Assembly: GCA_049999805.1 (NCBI GenBank)
Contig: JBNGIO010003108.1
Span: forward strand, 1 to 28,455
Length of the DNA stretch: 28,455 nucleotides
Source: Folioceros fuciformis
Taxonomy: Eukaryota; Anthocerotophyta; Anthocerotopsida; Anthocerotales
Reading direction: 5' to 3'
Shown here one piece after another: positions 1-8,492 of this stretch (the first letter of the stretch is position 1; each line of letters begins with the position of its first letter). The position numbers and the translations under genes are program-made. Under the pieces are notes generated by a model. It was not told the DNA's origin and made no database searches. It saw only the letters and a list, made by a program, of their open reading frames with translations.

Positions 1-1738
1 GGGTGTTCGTCGTCTGGGGACACGGCATTGGCCTCGAGAGGGCCTTATGCCTCCCAGCTCCGGAGCAGGGGAGTGATCAGGTTCGACGGTCAGGATACAT
101 TTAGCTTTCTCCAAGGCTTGCTGACGAATGATGTGAGGCGGTTTGAGAAGAAGCCTCCCACGGTTGCGAGCCCGCTTCCCACGCCCAATCAGGCAGCTGC
201 GCATCATCCGCCCATGTACTCAGCCTTGCTGAATCCGCAGGGAAGGTTTTTATTCGACTTGTTTCTGTACCGCCCCGTCCATGCTGAGGAGCGCCTTAAC
301 AGGACTGGATCAGGTCCTGCCAAGGAAGGTCCGGATACCCCAGTCTTGCTGGCTGACGTCGACTCTGAAACTTTGGATGAGCTTGTTAGTGTTCTGAAGA
401 GGTATGCTTGCATGACGGCAATGGCGCCTTCCGATTACTGCAGAAGAAAGAACTTCTTTCTGGTCTACTCGCTTTAAAGTAAATGAAGGAATCGCACTGT
501 ATTTCCAGCTTCCTTGCTGCTCTGTAAGACTGGCTTTCTTAGGGCTGTGCGTGGATAGTATGCTGTTGGTCATAACGTGGTGTGGTTGTGTGTGGTGGAA
601 GCTGTAAGTCTGACTCTGGAACAAGGTTTTCTTGGCTGATTTCTTTCTGGAGCTGAGTTTTCATGGTGTTTTCCTGGGAACAGACACAGACTCCGTGCGA
701 AGGTGGACATTCAAAATGTGTCAGAGGAATTTGCAGTGTGGCAGCGTTTTGGAGGGCCTCTGGCAGAAGATCCTACGCAGGGTGAACTTTCTGAAGCGGG
801 GGGTATTGGATGGGGGGGTGCTGAGGACAGTAATGCACAACTCTCTGCGGAGAGTAACGGCAGCTCTTTCCGGTGGTGGAAAGATCCAAGGCTGGGCTTG
901 CTTGGACTGCGAGGAGTTTTTCCCTCCAGCAGTGTTCGTAAGACAACGATATCCCTGTGGTTGTTTCATTTGATCAGAGTAGACTTATCATTGGATTGCC
1001 ATTGGAAGCATGTTTCACACATCACTACTCTGTTGTCTTGATCCAGCACCATTGGTAGAGGCAGATGAGGAGGTTGATGCCCAATACTACCTGCTCTGGA
1101 GGCTGGAACAAGGCGTGCCTGAAGGTCCTAAGGAAATACAGAGAGGTAGATACTACCCAACATCGGGAAACGTGCCATTTGCAAGTCTATGGTGGGCACT
1201 CTGCTCACCGGTGTTGATGGCTAATCAGGTGACGCCATCCCGTTGGAGTACAATCTGGACGGGTTAAATGCCATCAGCTTTGAAAAGGGTTGCTACGTCG
1301 GCCAAGAGCTTATCGCCCGCACCCATCATCGAGGAGTCATCCGAAAGCGCATCATGCCACTCAACTTTCTCAAAGAAAACGGGGATGGTAAGTGAGAGAG
1401 GTTTTAAGGTTTTCTGGTCCGTGCGCACATCAAGTATTCCTGCAGCGCAACCAACCTTCCCCGTCTGACCGCCGCCGCTCTGGTCCCCCCTGACAGAGGC
1501 TCAGCAGGACGTTGTTGAAGGCGCGGAGATCATTGACAAGTCGTCTGAAAAGAAATTAGGGAAAGTGACCTCGGTGCTCGGACCCCGAGGCCTTGGTCTT
1601 GTGAGACTGGAGGCCCTGCAGAAAGAAGGGCGGCTTGGGATTGATAAGTCCGATGTGCATGTCAAAGCCATAAGGCCCAAGTGGTGGCGTCGAGAATGGG
1701 GCCATGAGGAGCACCCTCTAGCTGCTTCGAGCGCTTAA
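1..1738 (+). CDS. IBA57: IBA57, mitochondrial iron-sulfur cluster assembly factor (3' five exons; 5' end outside window)
   Basis: The gene encodes a folate-binding YgfZ/GcvT-like protein that helps ISCA proteins mature [4Fe-4S] clusters in mitochondria. The frame is open from base 1, so the start and transit peptide lie upstream. I join exons 1-401, 690-937, 1047-1145, 1229-1387 and 1497-1738; all introns (288, 109, 83 and 109 bp) are GT-AG and the phases agree, giving 382 residues plus stop. The N-terminal block has [21 protein letters not shown], typical of the GcvT-like fold. Exon 4 carries the family signature KGCYVGQE followed by [14 protein letters not shown] (about 1285-1350), with the cysteine codon at 1291-1293. 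The last exon holds the C-terminal barrel domain ([12 protein letters not shown]) and ends [12 protein letters not shown] see no damage. Plant orthologues have the same order of blocks. The exon joins are my inference from homology and splice consensus. Confidence 0.9.
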
Positions 1739-3337
1739 GCATCTTCTGTTATCAGGTCGTTGCATCGGTCAGGACTCGCACATGTGGGATTAGTTGAGGC
1801 CGTTCCCCATCATTCTTCCGCTTTGTGTCCATTTATACATCCACACATCGCTGTCGTTACAGACGTACTCAAATCACGGGTCGGGTGTTACTGCCATTAA
1901 TCCCATACCAGAAGCCTTTGCTACCTGCAGCCCAAATGTCGTCATCGACTTGTCCAGGTGCTACATGAACTCGTCCTCACCGTCGCCCCTTTTTCGTGTG
2001 TACAGATGGTTTTCTGGCTGCCATCTCCCGATGAAAGCAGCGGGAAATGTTCCCCCAAGGCTTGTGTCAAATATGCATGGAAGGCCAATTGTGAGAGACT
2101 ACGTGCAACTGTAGCAGACAGTGTCTTGTTTCCGATGGAGGCTCCCAAGATTGGCATAACCCAAAATGCTAGTGGGCTTAACACGACAAGCAGCGTTGGA
2201 GGTTTCACCGAGCCCATATGATGGCGGTTGGTTGATTGGCTCAAGGGGCGCGGATTCACGTACATACCTGTCACACGGCCCTGACACGCCTGCATTGATG
2301 CTGAAACAGAGTTTGAGGCGTGACTGGAGAGGATTTGAAAGCGGCCTGTTGTGGGCCTTGCGGGGATTTTCAATGTCAGGTTTCCCACCCAGCCAGTAGT
2401 GATCAAGGCCGCCGCACCCCGAGCTGGGCGGCTTCATGCCAAACCGAACATGGCTTCATCTCCCCGCTCGTACTGCCTTCACTGCAGCTCATCAGGAGGT
2501 CGCCTTCAGGCACTTCGGGCGTCCGGGTAGCACTTCCTCGAATTGGTGCCATCCTCTCGTCTCCTGTCATCAGCCTCTCCTGTCCGTACATGCTGCCTCA
2601 TCAGCAGCAGCGCGGGAGCGCACCTTCTAGAACAAGAGCTGGCCTCTTCCTCCTGCCCCCGCCTTCCTTCCTTCCTTCCTTCCTTCCTTCCTTCCTTCCC
2701 TCCTTCCCCTTCTTGGGTTCTGCTGCCAGTCCCTCCTTACGTCTTTCATGCAGACCGTCTGGCTCATCAGTCCGTGCGTTTTCTCAGCTGAAGGGTGCGT
2801 ACCTTCCGAACCAGGCCTTCTTTCTTTCCTTGGTGCTTGCTCGCTCTCCTAGTCTAGTCTTGTTCTTGCAGCCACTTCCTGTCTGCATTCGAGAATTTAT
2901 GCTGCGATGTTTCTGCTTCTTGGTGTTGAAGCTCTCCATGTAGCAAGAAATGTCGGGCTCATTGCCGGACTGGTTGATGGGTTGTTTCGGTTTTTTTCTC
3001 AGATGCGATTGCAGAGAAGAAGAGGGACACTGAGGGCGGGAGCAAGTTGAATACGGAAATGCTGGTATGTATCCCGCATCTTAGTCGATTCCCGCCAACT
3101 CTTTATTGGGCTGTGCACAGAGCAGTACGTCTAGTACTCGCAGTTGATAGTGCGCACTTCGAGCGCTTCAAGGGTGACGAAGAGCCTGACATTTGGCACC
3201 TTCCTTCCGTGACAGATTGAATAGCGTGTCGTGCTCTCTCGCCGCCAGCTGCAGCTGCCGATCGAGAAGGAATATGTGATTACAATCCTCGTCGACTGCC
3301 GGCAAGCAGCAGGAGGAGGAGGAGAAGGAGGCTGAGG
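1739..3337. other. Intergenic region between IBA57 and the neprosin gene
   Basis: About 1.6 kb without a convincing gene. It should hold the IBA57 3' UTR and the promoter and 5' UTR of the neprosin gene. The open frames here, including one of 207 codons at 2320-2943, are low complexity (the CCTT run read as Pro-Ser-Phe-Leu) and resemble no family I know. One spot could be an exon: a pyrimidine-rich acceptor (TTTTTTTCTCAG) ends at 3002 and a GTATGT donor begins at 3065, so 3003-3064 could be a small 5' UTR or orphan exon. The purine-rich GGAGGAGGAGGAGAAGGAGG stretch at about 3311-3332 sits just before the neprosin ATG. Confidence 0.6.
2662..2697. repeat. (CCTT)9 microsatellite
   Basis: Nine perfect CCTT units followed by imperfect pyrimidine sequence to about 2708. 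It lies in the IBA57-neprosin intergenic region and is a likely length-polymorphic site. Confidence 0.95.
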
Positions 3338-4579
3338 ATGAGAACCCTGTGGGTTGCTCTCTTCTTCCTGGCATTGCTAGCAGCTGGAAGGACTCATGGG
3401 CGAATTGTCTCCGAAGGGAACCATCGGAGGGCATTGCCGGAGTGGGAAGCGGCGGCGGAAGAGTATCTGCAAGTAGTGAACCGCCCATTCCTGGAGTCCA
3501 TGACCCTGTCCGACGGCAGCACGGTGGACTGCGTTCGGCTCGAGGACCAGCTGTCTCTCCAGCACCCGCTACTCAAGGACCACGCCATCCTCTCCGCCCC
3601 GTCCTTCCCAATCTGGAAACCCGGCGATCCCGTCGAAGCTTCAACCGGCAGGGAGACCCCGGCGCCCACATTCCAGCTCTTCCACCTCGAGAAAGGATCC
3701 TGCCCACCCGGTACAATCCCGGTGCGCCGCACGCGCCTAGAGGATCTGCAGGGCGTGGACGACCCGGGCGCCCATCACAGGAAATACAGCTCCGGCACCC
3801 AAAATACCTCCAGGACAATCTTCGCCGGGTCCCGCACATTCCAGCCTCCCGGCTCCTCCGGCAGTCACGAGTATGCCATTGTGCAAACCACCGGGTCCTT
3901 CACCGGCGCCATGTCCTTCATCAGCACATGGGCGCCGTTCGTGGCGGCGCCTGCCGACTTCAGCCTATCTCAGCTATGGGTGGGAGCGGGGGCCGGCAGC
4001 AGCATCAACACGGTGGAGGCCGGGTGGCAGGTGTACCCGCTCCTCTCCGGGGACTATCGCCCGCACCTCTTCATCTACTGGACGGCGGACGGCTACGCCT
4101 CCACGGGCTGCTACAACCTGCGCTGCCCGGCCTTCGTGCAGATCAACCCCGCCGTTGTGCTCGGCGGCGCCATGGCCGCCGTCTCCTCCCCGGGCTCCGC
4201 CGTCTTCTACCAGAAATTTCTCCTCTACAAGGACCCCGTCGCTTGGTGGCTCCAAATCGACGGCTTCTGGATTGGATACTGGCCGGCCTTCCTTTTCAAC
4301 TCCCTCGCCGTCTCCTCCAAGTGGGTCCAATGGGGCGGCGAGGTCTGCCTCACGACCCCCTCTTCGGGCAGCACCGACATGGGGTCCGGATTCTTCCCCT
4401 CCACCGGCGCCGCCCGAGCCGCCACGCACAACGCTCTCAGTACTGTGGACGGTGCCCTCAATCCGCACGACTTGGGCGGGCTCTACATGTTCACCTCCGA
4501 CTCCTCGCGCTACGCCGCCCAGATCCAGTACCACACCAGCGCCGGGACTCAGCTCCTCTTCGGAGGACCTGGCCAATAA
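3338..4579 (+). CDS. Neprosin-domain secreted protein (DUF239 type glutamic peptidase family)
   Basis: An intronless 413-residue protein. Residues 1-21 form a hydrophobic signal peptide after MRT, so the product should enter the secretory pathway. Residues about 40-130 match the neprosin activation (pro)peptide: cysteine, a QxSLxHPLLKDH block and a CPxGTIPxRR block. Residues about 170-413 form the neprosin domain. The two glutamates known to be catalytic in Nepenthes neprosin seem present: E227 in the VEAGWQVYP block and E335 in WGGEV, 108 residues apart, close to the spacing in the characterised enzyme. A conserved Cys pair (CYNLRCP) lies in between. The ATG at 3338 is the first in frame and directly precedes the signal peptide. 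Codon third positions are very rich in G and C, which creates long false frames on both strands. Plant members of this family are mostly uncharacterised; prolyl-endopeptidase activity is only an inference here. Confidence 0.9.
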   Translation: MRTLWVALFFLALLAAGRTHGRIVSEGNHRRALPEWEAAAEEYLQVVNRPFLESMTLSDGSTVDCVRLEDQLSLQHPLLKDHAILSAPSFPIWKPGDPVEASTGRETPAPTFQLFHLEKGSCPPGTIPVRRTRLEDLQGVDDPGAHHRKYSSGTQNTSRTIFAGSRTFQPPGSSGSHEYAIVQTTGSFTGAMSFISTWAPFVAAPADFSLSQLWVGAGAGSSINTVEAGWQVYPLLSGDYRPHLFIYWTADGYASTGCYNLRCPAFVQINPAVVLGGAMAAVSSPGSAVFYQKFLLYKDPVAWWLQIDGFWIGYWPAFLFNSLAVSSKWVQWGGEVCLTTPSSGSTDMGSGFFPSTGAARAATHNALSTVDGALNPHDLGGLYMFTSDSSRYAAQIQYHTSAGTQLLFGGPGQ

Positions 4580-4995
4580 CCTCTGTTCACAGACATAACC
4601 CATATTGCTTGAATAACAACTGTTCCTCTCGGTTCCAGGGGAGGAGACTATACTTCGCGGGCACTGCGTTGTTCGTCGAATGCAGGCATAATTCCTGAGA
4701 CGCGAACATCATTCATGACCTACGGTCCTTGTGTCATCTGGGGTCCAGAATTCTGGTCCAGCTACCAGATGATTGGTGTTGATGAGTCAGTGATGCAATT
4801 GTACGTATGTATGTAACGAACGATCGGTTACTCATCGCCGTGCATTGCCATCCCGCATTCCTGGATGTGGAGGTGGGGTGTACACAAATGCGTAGTCGGG
4901 TTACTGTTCTTGGGGCTCAGCGAGGTCTATAGCAATGCACCTGGCTTCAAGGAAGCGTAGGTTGCCAGGAAACAGCCAAGCTGGGAAGTTGCAGG
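4580..4995. other. Intergenic: neprosin 3' region and PPR1 5' leader
   Basis: About 415 bp with no independent gene. It must hold the neprosin 3' UTR and the PPR1 promoter and leader. I see no clear TATA box or polyadenylation signal. The only notable element is the short overlapping upstream frame described separately. Confidence 0.5.
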
Positions 4996-5048
4996 ATGGC
5001 GGACCTCTGCCTGGGATTCAACGGGAATTGTTGTTGGAGGGTCGGTGA
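4935..5048 (+). promoter_or_regulatory. Upstream ORF overlapping the PPR1 start codon
   Basis: A 37-codon frame begins with the ATG at 4935, runs through the PPR1 ATG (4996) in another frame and ends at TGA 5046-5048. Its first residues (MHLASRKRRLPGNSQAGK) are basic and lack acids, like an organelle presequence, whereas the annotated PPR1 N-terminus does not look like one. It could be a translation-dampening uORF, or part of a presequence lost by frameshift or missing splicing. Both readings are inference. Confidence 0.35.
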
Positions 5049-8025
5049 TGCTGGCGCTCTCTTGGGTGAATGGGTGACGGCTGAGGGTGTGAGGAAGCTG
5101 TGTGACTGTGGCTACCTTGCTCAGGCTGTGGAGGCTGTGGGAGTTTTGGTGCGGACGGAACGAGGAGTGTCCAGCTCTCTTTTGTACGAGGTGTTGAAGG
5201 GATGTGTTGGGAGACGAGATCTTGTGCTGGGTCGTAGGGTGCATGGGATGATGGTGAGGCTGGGGTACGAGTCGAATGCGTTCTTGGGCAACCACATGCT
5301 GCGGATGTATGCTGGGCATGGCAGGTTGGGGGAGGTGATGGATGTGTTTGAAGGGGTTGCCAGGAAGGATGCTTTCATGTGGTCTTCGGTGATTTCTGCG
5401 CACGTTAAGGTGGGGGAGGACAAGGAGGCTGTTCAGCTGTATCGACGGATGCGGGAGTCCGGGCTGGTGCCGGATGGGCATGTGTTTGTTGCTGCCCTTC
5501 AGGCTTGTGCCAGGGGAGCGGACTTGGAGACTGGGGAGCAGGTGCATGCTGATGTGTTCGCCGCTGGGGTAGAGCCTGACTTGTTTGTGTGTAATGCCTT
5601 GGTGGACATGTATGCCAAGTGTGGGAGCTTGGAAGACGCTCGGAGAGTGTTCGACGGGCTTGGTCGTCGGAGAGATGTGGTAACGTGGACTGCTCTGATT
5701 GCAGGGTATTCGCAGAAGGGGATGGGGGAGGAAGCGCTTCTGCTGTACTTTGGTATGGAGGAAGAAGGCATCGCCGTACCCAATTCGGTAACGTTTGTGT
5801 GCCTCCTGCAAGCATGTGCAGGTGTGGGAGCCTCAGCTTTGGAGACGGGGAAGAGGCTTCACGCGCAAATCAGAGAACGAGGACACGAGCCTGATGTGTT
5901 TGTATCAAACAGTTTGGTGAACATGTATGCCAAGTGTGGCAGTCTTGAGGACGCTCAAAGAGTGTTTGATGAGCTTGATTCAAAGGATGTGGTGACATGG
6001 AATGCAATGATAGCAGGGTATACCCAGCGGAGCCTGGGCCAGGAAGCCCTCCTCCTGTACGCGTCCATGCAGGAGGGGGGCGTAGCAGTACCCAATGCCG
6101 TTACATTTGGGTGCCTCCTGCACGCTTGTTCGATTGTTGGCGCCACATGTTTGGACATGGGCAAGCAGCTTCATGTGCAAATCAGGGACCGAGGACTCCA
6201 AGATGATGCGGCTCTGGCCACCAATTTGGTGAACATGTATGCAAAGTGTGGGAGCTTGGAAGACGCGCGGATGTTGTTCGATAGACTGGGCAAAAAGGAA
6301 GTGGTGACATGGAATGCCATGATTGCAGGGTATTCCCAGCAGGGCCTGGGACAGGAAGCACTTCTTCTCTATAGTGACATGCAAGAAGACAGCAACATTG
6401 CACCAGATTCTGTGACATTTGCTTGCCTCCTACAGGCATGTGCAGTTCTGGGTCCTCAAGCATTGGAGGAGGGGAAGCAGCTTCATGCGCAAATTAGAGA
6501 ACGAGGGCATGAAGCTGATGCTTTTGTAGCCAGCAGTCTGGTGAACATGTACGCAAAGTGTGGCAGCTTGAAAGACGCGCAGAGAGTGTTTGACAGACTT
6601 GGCCGACATGATGTGGTGATGTGGAATGCCCTGATAGCAGGATGTTCCCAACAGGGCATGGGGCGGCAAGCTTTTCATCTGTACGAGGAGATGTTAGTAG
6701 AAGGCATTGCCTCGCCTAATTCTGTGACATTTGTCTGCCTCCTGCAGGCATGTGCAAGTTTAGGCAGCCCAGCCTTGGAGAAGGGTAAACAGCTTCATGC
6801 TCAAATTAGAGAACAAGGAGTTCAAGCTGATGTTTTTGTGGCCAACAGTTTGGTCAACATGTATGCAAAGTGTGGCAGCTTAGGAGACGCCCAGAGACTG
6901 TTTGACGGACTGGGTCAAAAGAATGTGGTGACATGGAATGCCATGATAGCAGGCTACTCCCAGCAGGGAATGGGCCAGGAAGCCCTTTCTCTATACAAAG
7001 CTATGCACGAACAGGGCATGGCTGCACCAGATGCGGTGACCTTTGTGTGCCTCCTGCAGGCATGTGCAAATGTGGCAGCCTTGCATCTGGGAAGGCAGCT
7101 GCATGCACGGATCAAAGAGCAAAGGCTTGAAGCTGACGTTTTTGTAGGCGGTAGTTTGATAAACATGTATGGAAAGTCCGGCAGCATGGAAGATGCACAG
7201 CAGGTGTTTGATGCCTTGTCTCAAAGGGACGACGTCGCCTGGAGTGCACTGATTGCAGGCTATGCCTCTCAAGGAGATAGTCAAGTGGTCTTTTCCTTGT
7301 TCCAAAGGATGAAGGAAGATGGCATACAGCCAGTTGGTGTCACCTTCCTTAGCGTACTGACCGCATGCAGCCACGCCGGTCTAGTGAACAAGGGGAGAGA
7401 GTACTTCGAGGCTATGAGCAGACTGTACAGCATCACTCCCACGGTGGAGCACTACACGTGTATGGTGGATCTCTTGGGTCGTGCAGGCTTCCTGGAGGAA
7501 GCTCTAGACCTAGTAGAGACAATGTCTGTACTGCCTAACGCTGGAGTTTGGCACACTCTGCTGAACGCTTGCCGCAAGTGGTGTAACCTGGAGATTGGTC
7601 GCCATGCCTTCGATGAGGTTATGAAGCTAGACAAGAAAGATGCCTCGGCGTATGTGCTGATGTCGAACATATACAGGGGTGCCCAGATGCGGGAGCAGGC
7701 ACAGGAGATGCAGGCAGCGAGAATGAGAACCAGAGCATGGAAGCAGCTGCCAGGGCAGAGCTGGTGGACAGACATGGATGGACTGGTGCAAAGCTTTCTA
7801 GTCGGGTATAAGAGGTGCTACCGGATTTGCAAAATGAAGCAAGACGGATACGTTTCACGCGTGAACTCGCTACCAGCAGACATCTGTAACAGTAGAAAGC
7901 AAGATGATTTGTGTTGGCACAACGAGAAGCTGGCTATGGCATGTGTCCTATCCAGCAAAACCCATGTAATGACTTACAAGTTTTTGATAGCAACACATCT
8001 CAATGCCACCGCGTCCACGGTGTAG
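4996..8025 (+). CDS. PPR1: PLS-class PPR protein, E type, with degraded DYW tail
   Basis: An intronless 1009-residue PLS-class PPR protein, expected to bind one organellar RNA and direct C-to-U editing. The ATG at 4996 has A at -3 and G at +4. Residues 1-27 are short and not clearly a targeting peptide. An L-type motif (LYEVLKGCVGRRDLVLGRRVH) is followed by an S motif from residue 94 and a P-L-S triplet. Residues 228-745 are five P-L-S cassettes: four of 104 residues and a last one of 102 with the SLINMYGKSGS marker. P-L2-S2 then covers 746-848, E1 starts at 849 and E2 at about 883, ending PGQSWWTDMDGLVQSF. I count about 23 PPR motifs. Unlike its three neighbours it runs on some 75 residues into a decayed DYW-like domain with HNEKLA at 975-980 but no CxxC zinc ligands or terminal DYW. 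It is probably not a catalytic deaminase itself and would need a partner in trans. Confidence 0.9.
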   Translation: MADLCLGFNGNCCWRVGDAGALLGEWVTAEGVRKLCDCGYLAQAVEAVGVLVRTERGVSSSLLYEVLKGCVGRRDLVLGRRVHGMMVRLGYESNAFLGNHMLRMYAGHGRLGEVMDVFEGVARKDAFMWSSVISAHVKVGEDKEAVQLYRRMRESGLVPDGHVFVAALQACARGADLETGEQVHADVFAAGVEPDLFVCNALVDMYAKCGSLEDARRVFDGLGRRRDVVTWTALIAGYSQKGMGEEALLLYFGMEEEGIAVPNSVTFVCLLQACAGVGASALETGKRLHAQIRERGHEPDVFVSNSLVNMYAKCGSLEDAQRVFDELDSKDVVTWNAMIAGYTQRSLGQEALLLYASMQEGGVAVPNAVTFGCLLHACSIVGATCLDMGKQLHVQIRDRGLQDDAALATNLVNMYAKCGSLEDARMLFDRLGKKEVVTWNAMIAGYSQQGLGQEALLLYSDMQEDSNIAPDSVTFACLLQACAVLGPQALEEGKQLHAQIRERGHEADAFVASSLVNMYAKCGSLKDAQRVFDRLGRHDVVMWNALIAGCSQQGMGRQAFHLYEEMLVEGIASPNSVTFVCLLQACASLGSPALEKGKQLHAQIREQGVQADVFVANSLVNMYAKCGSLGDAQRLFDGLGQKNVVTWNAMIAGYSQQGMGQEALSLYKAMHEQGMAAPDAVTFVCLLQACANVAALHLGRQLHARIKEQRLEADVFVGGSLINMYGKSGSMEDAQQVFDALSQRDDVAWSALIAGYASQGDSQVVFSLFQRMKEDGIQPVGVTFLSVLTACSHAGLVNKGREYFEAMSRLYSITPTVEHYTCMVDLLGRAGFLEEALDLVETMSVLPNAGVWHTLLNACRKWCNLEIGRHAFDEVMKLDKKDASAYVLMSNIYRGAQMREQAQEMQAARMRTRAWKQLPGQSWWTDMDGLVQSFLVGYKRCYRICKMKQDGYVSRVNSLPADICNSRKQDDLCWHNEKLAMACVLSSKTHVMTYKFLIATHLNATASTV
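5677..7230 (+). repeat. Phased 312-bp PPR cassette array in PPR1 (5 units)
   Basis: Unit starts (codons for VVTW or VVMW) fall at 5677, 5989, 6301, 6613 and 6925, exactly 312 bp apart. The final unit is 306 bp, ending where DVAW begins at 7231. Each unit is one P (35-36 residues), one long L (37-38) and one S (31). Confidence 0.95.
7798..8025 (+). other. Degraded DYW-deaminase-like remnant at the PPR1 C-terminus
   Basis: After the E2 motif the frame continues with CKMKQDGYVSRVN, resembling the [KR]MKEAGYVPDT segment at the E+/DYW junction. An acidic-polar stretch ending in DDLCWHNEKLAMACVL follows, matching the L-C-x-H-S-E-K-L-A-x-A core of DYW domains. The deaminase HxE (H975, E977) is kept, but the later CxxC, second zinc site and D-Y-W end are absent before the TAG stop at 8023. 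The order of the two blocks is right for a DYW domain, so I read it as a truncated, diverged remnant. Confidence 0.65.
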
Positions 8026-8492
8026 AGAGGCGAACCATAATCTCCTTTTCCTCTCTGCCCACCTCAGCGTAGCCACAAGTATCGCCGGTTAGGTCTCTGC
8101 TAAGTTCATCGATGGTAACGGCTTGAGGACATGCGCCTTGTCCCAATTCCCTTCCTTCAGACGTTGATATACACAGGTCTCCACTTGAACCTGGACATCT
8201 GATCACTCCGTCGGATCACCTTTGGGCACGGTTTCATACGTGTGCACAAGCCACAGACAAATATTGAAAAATCTGATCAGACTTCACGCGCAGACTGCTG
8301 TGCCTTCTGGGATGTGCCCGTAGGTTGCCGTCATGCTTCTGTCAACCACGTTTGCTGCTTCAGGTGCTAACATTCGCAAATCACAGGTGTTGCTGATGAC
8401 CTCACTCCAATCCATCCTACTCCATGTCGTCTCCCACAGTGACGGGCTGGTGTCTCCTGAATCTATAGGTCCAGGGCTTGCTCCTGGAAGCC
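8026..8492. other. Intergenic PPR1-PPR2
   Basis: About 470 bp. It should hold the PPR1 3' UTR and the PPR2 promoter and leader. I see no further DYW-like coding blocks, RNA gene or clear core promoter motif. Confidence 0.5.

Noticed and set aside
2320-2943. 207-codon open frame in the IBA57-neprosin spacer
   Set aside because: It is built on the CCTT microsatellite and pyrimidine-rich sequence, giving Ser/Pro/Leu/Phe-rich translation without conserved features.
3349-4698. A 449-codon open frame overlapping the neprosin gene, and a 209-codon antisense frame at 3974-4603
   Set aside because: Both are shadows caused by very G+C-rich third codon positions; their translations are Arg/Pro/Gly/Ala-rich without domain features, while the neprosin frame has a signal peptide and family motifs.
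4927-5811. Long antisense frames (up to 294 codons) inside the PPR genes
   Set aside because: Repeating His/Pro/Ser-rich translations recur at the same place in each cassette of all four genes, as expected for the complement of a repeated coding sequence.
8478-8492. Upstream extension of PPR2 by five codons
   Set aside because: It would start at TTG; the ATG at 8493 has a strong plant initiation context.
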